NCBI RefSeq assembly: GCF_051954575.1 | Contig: NZ_JBQCHP010000179.1 | Location: 1 to 64,000, forward strand | Reading direction: 5' to 3' | From: Dyella_B sp035690825 | GTDB lineage: Bacteria; Pseudomonadota; Gammaproteobacteria; Xanthomonadales; Rhodanobacteraceae | Length of the DNA stretch: 64,000 nt | In this document: piece by piece, positions 35,694 through 42,680 of the stretch | Layout: every line of letters starts with the position of its first letter | Numbering within the stretch: the stretch's first letter is position 1 | Notes under the pieces: model-generated | The model's input: the letters and a program-made list of their open reading frames with translations, nothing else | Told to the model about the DNA's origin: nothing | Databases searched by the model: none | Program-made: the position numbers and the translations under genes

Positions 35694-36545
35694 ATGGCTA
35701 GTCGGCTTGGACGGTACAAAGGGGCGGCGCTGCTGCTTTTTATCGTTTTGCTGGTCGCGATCGGAATCTTCGGCGCGCCGGCACGCTATTCCGCGGCGGT
35801 ATCTGCCGCCCTCACTATTGGTCAACTGCTCTTGATGGGCGGTGCGGCGCTGACGCTGGTGCTTCCTGCGTGGCGCTCTGGTAGCGAGTATCGGCGAAGC
35901 GTGGCGATCGCCGGCATACTGCTGATCGTGCCCTGGGCGCTGTTGACACTGATGCCCGGCTACGGCCCGCCGTTCGCCGCCAACCTGGCGATGAACCATG
36001 TGCGATTCATCATCCTGTTCGTCTCGACCGCTTTCCTCGGCGCGGGGCTGCTGGTGCTCAACGCGCCGCTGACACGCGGCGAGACCGGCGACCGGCTCGC
36101 CCCGCTGGGGCAGGCCAGCGGCCTGCTCGCGGTCGGCTGCCAACTGATCTGGGCGGCCATCCTGATCGGCTGGACCATGTCGGAGGCGCACAAGCCAGCG
36201 AACTACTTGCCCTTGTACGGCACGCCGCTCGGCAATACCTCGGATGTGTTGCTCTTCTTCGCCGGGTTGATGACCTACGTGGCGACCGCGTTGTATGCGT
36301 TGTCCTTCATGCGTCGTGGCTGGCTTCCCCGGATCGCCGCATGGGTCATGGCGATCATTGCCGCCATCGCTGTCGTCGGGTTGGTGGCGCGCGGATTGCA
36401 GTATCCCGATCTTTCAGAGCAGTGGTTCACCATGCCGGGAATGATCGTAGGCATTCCGGCGATTCCCTGGGTAATGCCGTACGTGCTGGGTGTGGTCGCG
36501 CTGGTTCATGCGGCGAAAGAAGAGGGTAGCGACGTGCGTTTTTGA
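35694..36545 (+). CDS. Polytopic membrane protein, unknown function
   Basis: 283-aa inner-membrane protein with about eight hydrophobic segments, for example LLLFIVLLVAIGIFGA, SVAIAGILLIVPWALL, FIILFVSTAFLGAGLLVL, VGCQLIWAAILIGW and WVMPYVLGVVALVH. No recognised family. ATG at 35694 is preceded by AAAGGGGCAACG (ribosome-binding site spacing 6); the 126 extra upstream codons overlap the divergent nucleotidyltransferase and are rejected. The 249-base gap before it holds the divergent promoters. Confidence 0.75.
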   Translation: MASRLGRYKGAALLLFIVLLVAIGIFGAPARYSAAVSAALTIGQLLLMGGAALTLVLPAWRSGSEYRRSVAIAGILLIVPWALLTLMPGYGPPFAANLAMNHVRFIILFVSTAFLGAGLLVLNAPLTRGETGDRLAPLGQASGLLAVGCQLIWAAILIGWTMSEAHKPANYLPLYGTPLGNTSDVLLFFAGLMTYVATALYALSFMRRGWLPRIAAWVMAIIAAIAVVGLVARGLQYPDLSEQWFTMPGMIVGIPAIPWVMPYVLGVVALVHAAKEEGSDVRF

Positions 36546-36606
36546 TGTTGGCGATTAAAGGGCTGCAGGTGGTTAAGTACGTTTAGTAAACTTGTAAAGG
36601 AAGAGA

Positions 36607-37674
36607 ATGAAATTTATAACCTTATACAACCACAAGGGTGGTGTATCGAAAACTACATCGACATTTAACTTGGCAACCTATATTGCTGATGTAGGGAAAA
36701 AGGTGTTGATGGTCGATGCTGATCCTCAATGCAATTTGACTGAAATTGCATTGGCCTCTGTCATAAGCGAAATGGACGAGGCTGCAGCAAATTCAAGCAA
36801 AACTACCGCTTCAATTGAAGAGCTTCCTGGCACAAGCGTCTTGGATGCTTTGAACCAGAGAATTCAGGGTGACGCTGCGTTTATAGATTTAAACAAGGTC
36901 AAAACTCATAAAGTCAAAGAGCGACTTTACTTGCTTCGGGGCTCTGTAGATTTAAGTTCTATCGAAGACGATTTGGCTGAAGCGCATGTGCAACGGAATA
37001 GCCTTCGCACGAATTTGATGAGAACTTATGTCGCAATAGGAGATTTTTTAACAAGACTCGCAGAAAAAGAAGAATACGATTATGTATTTATTGATGTTGG
37101 TCCAAGTTCAGGGGCTTTGACTAGAGCCTTCTTTCTCGTTTGTGATGGTTTTTTTCTTCCTGTTGCTCCCGATAGGTTTAATGTCCAGGCGGTTGGGACG
37201 CTGTCAAAAATAGTTAATCGTTGGATGGCTGAGCACGCCCAGGTGAGAGAGCAATATAAAGAACTGGGATTGCCGATAAGGCAAGGTACGCCTGCATTTC
37301 TTGGCGCAATAGTTCAAGCTTTCAAATTATATGCTGGGCGGGCAAAGCCTGGTTATAAACTATGGATGGGGCGCCTGCCAAAGGAAATTTCATCAACTTT
37401 AAAAGTTGTCATGAAGGATCATGAGGATGATAATAATTTGTATCTTCCATCTTCAAAAAAAGCAATTATTGCAGAAATTCCCGATTTTAATCAGCTGGCA
37501 CCATTAATGCAGGAGGTTGGTAAGGCTGTTTTTAATATCAGTAGACAGGATACAGCGCTGATTACCGATAGTGGTCAGCCTTGGGCTGGGAACAATTGGA
37601 CGCAGGCCGAAGAAAGGATAAAGACATATAAGAAATTATTTGAGGCTATTTATAATATTTCTGAAGGCCTATAA
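36607..37674 (+). CDS. ParA-like ATPase of an AT-rich two-gene cassette
   Basis: 355-aa P-loop ATPase of the ParA/MinD class. The deviant Walker A motif is YNHKGGVSKTTSTFNLA (Lys10 and Lys15), then the switch VLMVDADPQCNLTE (Asp37/Asp39) and Walker B YVFIDVGPSSGALTR. The C-terminal ~150 residues differ from plasmid ParA. GC content is markedly lower than in both flanks and codon use differs, a strong sign of recent transfer. AGGAAG precedes the ATG. The next gene begins two bases after the stop, so they are co-expressed. No ParB or centromere repeats are near, so plasmid-type partition is unlikely; a defence or signalling role is inferred. Confidence 0.85.
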   Translation: MKFITLYNHKGGVSKTTSTFNLATYIADVGKKVLMVDADPQCNLTEIALASVISEMDEAAANSSKTTASIEELPGTSVLDALNQRIQGDAAFIDLNKVKTHKVKERLYLLRGSVDLSSIEDDLAEAHVQRNSLRTNLMRTYVAIGDFLTRLAEKEEYDYVFIDVGPSSGALTRAFFLVCDGFFLPVAPDRFNVQAVGTLSKIVNRWMAEHAQVREQYKELGLPIRQGTPAFLGAIVQAFKLYAGRAKPGYKLWMGRLPKEISSTLKVVMKDHEDDNNLYLPSSKKAIIAEIPDFNQLAPLMQEVGKAVFNISRQDTALITDSGQPWAGNNWTQAEERIKTYKKLFEAIYNISEGL

Positions 37675-37676
37675 TT

Positions 37677-38378
37677 ATGCCTGACATGACTGCGGAGGTT
37701 AATTTAAGGCAGCACTATGTTGCTTTTCTTGATGTCCTCGGTTTTAAGGAGATGGTTGAGGAGGATATACGGAATCAAAAGGAGCATTACTTAACAAGAT
37801 TATTTGCTTGCCACCAAGGCGCTGCTATGGTTTTTCGAGAAAAGCCAAGTTGCACAATCACACAGTTTTCTGACTCTATAGTTGTGGCTCTTCCTTATGA
37901 TGCGTCCGATTTTCAATGGTTTGTAAGAAAGATCGCTGATTATCAACGCCTTTTATTGGATGAAGGTTTTCTTTGCCGCGGAGGGATTGCAGTTAATAAG
38001 CATTTTTCGAATGGAACATTCACCTTTAGTGCCGGTCTTATTCAAGCGTATAAGGTGGAAAGTAAGCTTGCTAAATATCCGCGCGTTGTCGTTTCGCCGG
38101 AAGTTTTGGAGCTGATATACGCAGATAGAAAAGATGTGCCACCCTCTCTTGTCTTGGAGGACGACGGTTTATTATTTGTTGATTATCTAGGCTTAACAAA
38201 AGAAAAAAGAAAAAAAGGATTGCAAAAAAAAATTCTAGAGATGATGTCAGGCTTATCTTCTCACCAGGACCCGTCTGTAAGAGAAAAAGCGATTTGGTTA
38301 GCTGCATATTCGGATTCTGCGCTAGCTACGTCGCATGCGAAACCAAGATTCTTTGGAGGAAGTGTTCGGCGTCGGTAG
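37677..38378 (+). CDS. Class III nucleotide-cyclase-like protein, partner of ParA-like ATPase
   Basis: 233-aa AT-rich gene translationally linked to the ParA-like gene. Residues 14-140 follow the class III cyclase pattern: YVAFLDVLGFKEM (metal Asp19), TQFSDSIVVAL (second Asp66), then RGGIAVNKHF and SAGLIQAYKVESKLAKYPRV followed by VVVSPEVLEL, which mirrors the R-G-I-x-x-G...A-x-x-L-E...V-S pattern. Whether it makes a cyclic nucleotide is unknown. The end (AYSDSALATSHAKPRFFGGS) lacks the conserved-looking tail I would expect and coincides with a rise in GC, so the gene may be truncated at an island junction. I know this family only as uncharacterised. Confidence 0.6.
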   Translation: MPDMTAEVNLRQHYVAFLDVLGFKEMVEEDIRNQKEHYLTRLFACHQGAAMVFREKPSCTITQFSDSIVVALPYDASDFQWFVRKIADYQRLLLDEGFLCRGGIAVNKHFSNGTFTFSAGLIQAYKVESKLAKYPRVVVSPEVLELIYADRKDVPPSLVLEDDGLLFVDYLGLTKEKRKKGLQKKILEMMSGLSSHQDPSVREKAIWLAAYSDSALATSHAKPRFFGGSVRRR

Positions 38379-38516
38379 CGCGATTTTGACGGCTGTCAAT
38401 TGTGGAAAGCAACGGTTACAGTGGTTCACCTTTTCCGCTGCCAAAATAACGGTTCCGGGTTCACTTATTGTGGGCGCGGGCGCTGACGATCCAATATGAT
38501 TGACGGGCTCGACAAT

Positions 38517-38630
38517 AAAAAACGCCCGGCGATCTCTCGCCGGGCGTTTCACGTCATTGGTAGAGGTGGCGCGGGCGAACCCTCGTCCGAAGGCGCTTGA
38601 CGCACGGTACTGCATGCTTGCTTACTGTTG
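38517..38630 (-). other. Displaced ssrA 3'-end copy (att-like direct repeat) with terminator
   Basis: A diverged direct copy of the ssrA 3' end and terminator (39326-39441): AACGCCCGGCGATCTCTCGC hairpin, then TTGGTAGAGGTGGC and TCCGAAGGCGCTTGACGC, about 85-90% alike by eye. The acceptor end and T-arm carry mismatches, so it is not a working tmRNA. Such a copy is the usual scar of integration at ssrA. It bounds an 0.8-kb segment holding only a toxin-antitoxin pair; no integrase remains. Confidence 0.8.
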
Positions 38631-38663
38631 ATTTCTTCATGGGCGCGAAGAATCGATTTAAAC

Positions 38664-39062
38664 TCAGCGCGATGGTTGACCAGACTGGGATGTCAACCAA
38701 ATCGTACCCATGTATTCAGCAAGCTCACCTTGATCTATGGTGCCGTAGGCAACGTCGACCATGATTTCCTCAAGATCGGCGAGTTCCTCAATGACGATCC
38801 CTTCCATCGCCAGATAGGTCAGAGCGCAGGCAAGCCCCGTTCGCTTGTTCCCGTCGTTGAACACGTGGCCGCGAGCGATAGCTATTGCATAGGCGGCAGC
38901 AATACCGAAAATATCATTGAGGCCGGCATAAAAGACGTGATTTTCAACGCGGTGGATGGCGGCTTCTACGCCTCCTCGGCCGCCGCTGGCAAATCCTGGA
39001 AGGCCCCCATATTTGGCTAGAATTTCGTCATGGATCGTAATCACATAATCGAGGTCCAGCAT
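38664..39062 (-). CDS. doc: Doc-type (death-on-curing) Fic-fold toxin
   Basis: 132-aa toxin of the Fic/Doc family. The signature HVFNDGNKRTGLACALTYLA (residues ~66-85) matches the Doc motif HxFx[DN]xNKR. In the prototype, Doc phosphorylates elongation factor Tu and stops translation. The N-terminus LDLDYVITIHDEILAKYGGL is also typical. Its ATG starts directly after the TGA of the small upstream antitoxin gene, so the two are co-transcribed. It lies between two copies of the ssrA 3' end, which suggests the module stabilises a genomic island. Confidence 0.9.
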   Translation of the reverse strand: MLDLDYVITIHDEILAKYGGLPGFASGGRGGVEAAIHRVENHVFYAGLNDIFGIAAAYAIAIARGHVFNDGNKRTGLACALTYLAMEGIVIEELADLEEIMVDVAYGTIDQGELAEYMGTIWLTSQSGQPSR

Positions 39063-39239
39063 TCATCGATCCTTCAATGCCTTTAGGACCTTATCGTGAG
39101 TGGCCATTACTTTCCGGGCCGTCTGTACGACCTGCCTCTTTTCCTCGGGCGTAGAGACCTTCACATCTTTTTTCGGGTGAATAATCGGGCGCGGTTTCAG
39201 CTCTACGCCGTGCAGTACCTTTTTCTGTTTGCCGGTCAT
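39063..39239 (-). CDS. Small antitoxin of the Doc module, 58 aa
   Basis: Short gene, stop adjacent to the doc start. It encodes a very basic 58-aa protein beginning MTGKQKKVLHGVELKPRPII and ending VMATHDKVLKALKDR. The position and translational coupling are those of an antitoxin gene. It does not look like classical Phd (no AbrB/Phd DNA-binding N-terminus), so it may be a distinct antitoxin type with the toxin-binding helix at the C-terminus. A weak AGGTG site lies upstream. Confidence 0.7.
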   Translation of the reverse strand: MTGKQKKVLHGVELKPRPIIHPKKDVKVSTPEEKRQVVQTARKVMATHDKVLKALKDR

Positions 39240-39326
39240 GATGCACCTGCTGTGGAATTTACACGTGTCGAATCATAAGCCTTTCCAAGATACAAAAGGC
39301 AGATGAACTAACTAGTTGGCCGAACA

Positions 39327-39358
39327 AAAACGCCCGACGATCACTCGCCGGGCGTTTT
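39327..39358 (-). terminator. Terminator of ssrA
   Basis: On the minus strand AAAACGCCCGGCGAG, short loop, and the complementary GTCGGGCGTTTTTG: a strong hairpin with T-run, eight bases after the tmRNA CCA end. Confidence 0.9.
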
Positions 39359-39366
39359 CGCTTTAT

Positions 39367-39718
<352 letters not shown>

Positions 39719-40061
39719 GGGGAAAAAGATCGCGTTAGCGACGCGATTATATATGGTGATGGGGGTGGGGGATATCAAGGTTTGCGCGTTGTGCAGTAAG
39801 CGGCGTGGCAGCGTGGGTCGTGGTAGCTGCGAAAGCGGAGGTGTTTTTCGACAGCGGTGGCGACTGACTTGGCGTTCGGCGCAGAGCGCAATGGATTCCC
39901 GCTTTCGCGGGAATGACGGCCTAGAGGGTGTTTGCGGGCATGGCGGCCTTAGGGTGGTCGTGGAAGTGGCGGCCTGGAGCTGTTCGTGGAAATGGCGAGC
40001 TTGAGGCGGTGTGGGAATGACCACCTTGCGCTGGCTTGGTTACACAGGCCGGGTGGATGGT
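39719..40061. other. ssrA-smpB intergenic region
   Basis: 343 bases. Holds the probable ssrA promoter (minus strand TTGATA near 39773-39778 and ATTATATA near 39746-39753), a family B half-repeat at 39892-39918, and a stretch with GGAATGAC/GGCGG fragments (39917-40020) that look like decayed repeat pieces. No gene. Confidence 0.5.
39892..39918. repeat. Family B half-repeat
   Basis: TGGATTCCCGCTTTCGCGGG followed by AATGACG; a single arm forming one hairpin. Confidence 0.6.
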
Positions 40062-40556
40062 TCAGGCGGCGCGGTTGTGCGAGCGCATGGTGCGCTGTTT
40101 TTCGCGCTGCCAGTCGCGTTCCTTGTCGGCGTTGCGCTTGTCGTGTTCCTGCTTGCCGCGGGCCAGGCCGATTTCCACTTTCACCTTGTTGCCTTTCCAG
40201 TACATGGCGATGGGCACCAGGGTGTAGCCCTTGCGTTCCACCGCGCCGATCAGTTGATCGATTTCCTGGCGATGCAGCAGCAGTTTGCGCGTGCGCCGGT
40301 CCACCGGCACCACGTGGGTGGAGGCGCTGATCAGTGGCGGAATGGAGGTGCCTACGAGGAATATCTCGCTCTTGAGCACTACGGCATAGCCGTCGCCGAA
40401 GTTGATGCGGCCTGCGCGCAGGGCCTTCAGCTCCCAGCCTTGCAGGGCGATGCCCGCCTCGAAGCGCTGGTCGATGTGGTATTCGTGCCGGGCGCGCTTG
40501 TTGAGGGCGATCGTGCCGCCGCTTTCTTTTTTGTCTTTGTCCTTCGCTTTTGCCAT
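40062..40556 (-). CDS. smpB: SsrA-binding protein SmpB
   Basis: 164-aa OB-fold RNA-binding protein that escorts tmRNA to stalled ribosomes. Signature ALQGWELKALRAGRINFGDGYA is present in part as GIALQGWELKALRAGRINF, with KRARHEYHIDQRFEAGIAL before it and the basic tail KERDWQREKQRTMRSHNRAA after it, which folds in the decoding centre. Slightly extended N-terminus (MAKAKDKDKKESGG). Divergent to ratA, the classic gammaproteobacterial order. Same strand as ssrA. Confidence 0.97.
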   Translation of the reverse strand: MAKAKDKDKKESGGTIALNKRARHEYHIDQRFEAGIALQGWELKALRAGRINFGDGYAVVLKSEIFLVGTSIPPLISASTHVVPVDRRTRKLLLHRQEIDQLIGAVERKGYTLVPIAMYWKGNKVKVEIGLARGKQEHDKRNADKERDWQREKQRTMRSHNRAA

Positions 40557-40636
40557 GTCCGTTAAACTTTGGCCTGTCGCCCCCGCACAGGATGCCTGTA
40601 CGCGGGCTCGACCTTGATTCCTGTAATGAGGGTGCC

Positions 40637-41068
40637 GTGATCCAAATCCGCCGCAGTGCCTTGGTGAAATATTCGCCGGCGCAAATGTTCGACTTGGTCA
40701 ATGAGGTCGAAGCATACCCAAAGCGCTTCGCCTGGTGTGCCAGTGCTGAGGTGATCGAGCGCGGCGACAACATGCTGGTGGCGCGGCTGGATCTCAAGTT
40801 CGCCGGCTTCCACCACAGCTTCACCACCCGCAACACCATGGATCATCCGCGCCGCCTGCAGGTGAGCCTGGTGGACGGGCCGTTCCGCAGCCTGGAAGGT
40901 TTCTGGGATTTCATCCCGCTCGGCGCCGACGGCTGCAAGGTGGCGCTGGAGCTGGATTTCGACTATGCCGGCCGCCTGGGCGGTGCGGCGTTGAAGCTGG
41001 GTTTTCAAGGGCTGGCCAGCCGCATGGTGGACGACTTCTGCCGCGAGGCGGACAAGGTCTATGGCTGA
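40637..41068 (+). CDS. ratA: RatA-type SRPBCC/START family protein
   Basis: 143-aa protein of the Coq10/RatA polyketide-cyclase-like family; E. coli RatA was described as blocking 70S ribosome assembly, while relatives bind ubiquinone. Start is a GTG at 40637 with GAGGG five bases upstream. Family features: KYSPAQMFDLVNEVEAYPKR, FTTRNTMDHPRRLQVSLVDG and the C-terminal amphipathic helix LASRMVDDFCREADKVYG. Overlaps rnfH by eight bases, as in other gammaproteobacteria (ratA-ratB). Confidence 0.92.
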   Translation: MIQIRRSALVKYSPAQMFDLVNEVEAYPKRFAWCASAEVIERGDNMLVARLDLKFAGFHHSFTTRNTMDHPRRLQVSLVDGPFRSLEGFWDFIPLGADGCKVALELDFDYAGRLGGAALKLGFQGLASRMVDDFCREADKVYG

Positions 41069-41336
41069 GCGCATCGCGGTGGAAGTGGTCTGCGCCACCC
41101 CGCAGCGCCAACTGCTGCGCCGGCTGAGCTTGCCGGCGGGAAGCACGGTGATCCAGGCGGTGGAGCAATCGGGCCTGCTGCGGGAGATGCCCGAAGTGGC
41201 GTTCGATCCGTCACGCTTGGGTATTTTCTCCCGCCGCGTGGCGGCGGACGACCTGCTGCACGATGGCGACCGGGTGGAAATCTACCGGCCGCTCACGCTC
41301 GATCCGAAAGACGCCCGACGCCGACGCGCCAGGTGA
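41061..41336 (+). CDS. rnfH: RnfH family (RatB) ubiquitin-like protein
   Basis: 91-aa beta-grasp protein. The family pattern is RIAVEVVCATPQRQLLRRLS, then GSTVIQAVEQSGLL, GIFSRRVAADDLLHDGDRVE and IYRPLTLDPKDARRRRAR. Despite the name, its function is unknown. It overlaps the end of ratA, so it is translated from the same message. Followed by the convergent bamE. Confidence 0.93.
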   Translation: MAERIAVEVVCATPQRQLLRRLSLPAGSTVIQAVEQSGLLREMPEVAFDPSRLGIFSRRVAADDLLHDGDRVEIYRPLTLDPKDARRRRAR

Positions 41337-41350
41337 AGCGGGCAGGGCGA

Positions 41351-41830
41351 TCAGTTCGAACCGCCACCGCCGCCGTTGTCGCCACCACCGCCACCGTTGT
41401 CGCCGCCCGAGCTGGAGCCGGGGGCCTTGTCGCCGGAGGTGTCGTTGACGTCGTATTTGGTCTTGTACTTGTTGCTCTGCTGCACCAGCTTCTGCGCATC
41501 CTGGAAGTACAGGTTGCCTTCGGTGCGCACCAGCACGTCGTTGTTGAAGTAAAGACTCATGGCGTTGGTCTTCATCTTCTCGCCACGATGCGAATAGGTA
41601 GAGACGTAATCCCAGCGGTTCTGGTTGAACGGCGTGGACACCGAAGGCGTGCCCAGCAGCACCAGCACCTGACGCTTGGTAAGACCCGGCTTGAGCTGAT
41701 CGGCAAGGTTCTTGTCGATGGTCTTGTCGAACAGATTGCCCTGGGCTACGTCGGGGGTATACACGAGATGACAGCCGGCCAGGGAGAGAGCCAGCGTGGC
41801 GTAGCCCAGCGTGCGAATCAGCTTTTGCAT
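41351..41830 (-). CDS. bamE: Outer-membrane assembly lipoprotein BamE (SmpA/OmlA)
   Basis: 159-aa lipoprotein subunit of the BAM complex that inserts outer-membrane proteins. Signal peptide MQKLIRTLGYATLALSLAGC with the lipidated Cys at residue 20. SmpA core: KPGLTKRQVLVLLGTPSVST and QNRWDYVSTY. Unusual is the long C-terminal extension after about residue 130, rich in Gly, Asn and Ser (SSGGDNGGGGGDNGGGGGSN). The start at 41830 begins the signal peptide; the longer frame has no support. Divergent to fur, as is common. Confidence 0.94.
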   Translation of the reverse strand: MQKLIRTLGYATLALSLAGCHLVYTPDVAQGNLFDKTIDKNLADQLKPGLTKRQVLVLLGTPSVSTPFNQNRWDYVSTYSHRGEKMKTNAMSLYFNNDVLVRTEGNLYFQDAQKLVQQSNKYKTKYDVNDTSGDKAPGSSSGGDNGGGGGDNGGGGGSN

Positions 41831-41904
41831 TCGTAGTGCGTCCGGATCGTGAAGGTGTCGATGATACACTATGGCTCGATTTGACCGTGTACCGGGAGCT
41901 TGCG

Positions 41905-42324
41905 ATGGAGCAGGAAACTCAAGAACTCCGTAAAGCCGGGCTGAAGGTCACGCACCCCCGGATGCGCATTCTCCAGATCTTCGAGGAAGACGGCACCCGG
42001 CACCTCACCGCCGAGGACGTCTACAAGAAGCTGCTGGCTCATCAGGAAGATATCGGCCTGGCTACGGTGTACCGGGTGCTGACCCAGTTCGAGGCCGCCG
42101 GCATCCTCAGCAAACATAATTTCGAGGGCGGGCAGGCGGTATACGAACTGGACCGCGGCCAACACCACGATCACATGATCGATGTGGACAGCGGGAAAGT
42201 GATCGAGTTCGTCAGCGAAGAGATCGAGCGCCTGCAGCGCGAGATTGCGGCCAAGCACGGCTATGAGATCCAGGACCACAGCCTGGTGCTGTATGTGAAG
42301 CCGATGGGGAATAAGCGCAAATAA
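41905..42324 (+). CDS. fur: Ferric uptake regulator Fur
   Basis: 139-aa iron-sensing repressor. N-terminal winged helix: ELRKAGLKVTHPRMRILQIF and GLATVYRVLTQFEAAGIL. Metal-site residues HHDHMIDVDSG and FVSEEIERLQREIAAKHGYE are present. The usual CxxC zinc motif (typically near HHDHLIC.C) is replaced by DVDSG, as in several Xanthomonad-type Fur proteins. ATG at 41905 follows CGGGAG. It shares a 74-base promoter region with divergent bamE. Confidence 0.95.
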   Translation: MEQETQELRKAGLKVTHPRMRILQIFEEDGTRHLTAEDVYKKLLAHQEDIGLATVYRVLTQFEAAGILSKHNFEGGQAVYELDRGQHHDHMIDVDSGKVIEFVSEEIERLQREIAAKHGYEIQDHSLVLYVKPMGNKRK

Positions 42325-42327
42325 GCA

Positions 42328-42352
42328 CATAGGCTGGGATGCCAATCCCAGC
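42328..42352. repeat. Degenerate family A half-element
   Basis: CATAGGCTGGGATGCCAATC followed by CCAGC: one arm, small hairpin CTGGGAT...ATCCCAG, directly after the fur stop codon. Confidence 0.45.
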
Positions 42353-42424
42353 ATTGCCATCTCCGCACTTGCGCTATGTCGGGATCGGTGTCCAAGCCCA
42401 CGGGGCTTTCTGGAAGGCAGGCAT

Positions 42425-42640
42425 AAAAAAAGCCGCGGGAGGACTCCTGTCCGCCCAGCGGCTTACCGTTGTCTCTTGACGTGCGTGGTATCGGAATTGC
42501 TCGCGAATACCTGCAAATGTCCAGACTCCGGCGGAGTGGCGTCCTGCCACTCTTCGAGTCCTCCGTCCCCACGGATGACTCGTGCTCGCCGTCTCTCGAC
42601 GGCGGCTCCCCCACATCGATGGGATTGATCCTAACGAAGC
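42425..42640 (-). ncRNA. Candidate structured RNA with four hairpins and a terminator
   Basis: No ORF fits this 356-base gap, but the minus strand shows consecutive perfect stems: GCCGTC-GAGA-GACGGC (42588-42603), CGAGTC...GACTCG (42555-42582), GAGTGGC-AGGAC-GCCACTC (42534-42552), and a final stem AAGCCGC...GCGGCTT closing GGAC-AGGA-GTCC (42430-42464), ended by seven T. Two of the loops carry AGGA, the core of CsrA/RsmA sites. The RNA could be a CsrA-sequestering RNA, another regulatory RNA, or a long 3' UTR of the kinase gene upstream. I could not match it to 6S or another known family. Confidence 0.45.
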
Positions 42641-42680
42641 TTTTACGGAGCTGGTATTGGAAAATTTCCTAGTTACAGTG

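Noticed and set aside
36607..37674. Plasmid partition locus
   Set aside because: There is no parB, no iterated centromere repeats and no replication gene nearby.
38517..38630. Second functional tmRNA or a tRNA gene
   Set aside because: Only the 3' end is present, with mismatches in the T-arm; no 5' half or tag frame.
42425..42640. 6S RNA
   Set aside because: The region folds into several short hairpins rather than the long single bulged hairpin expected of 6S RNA.
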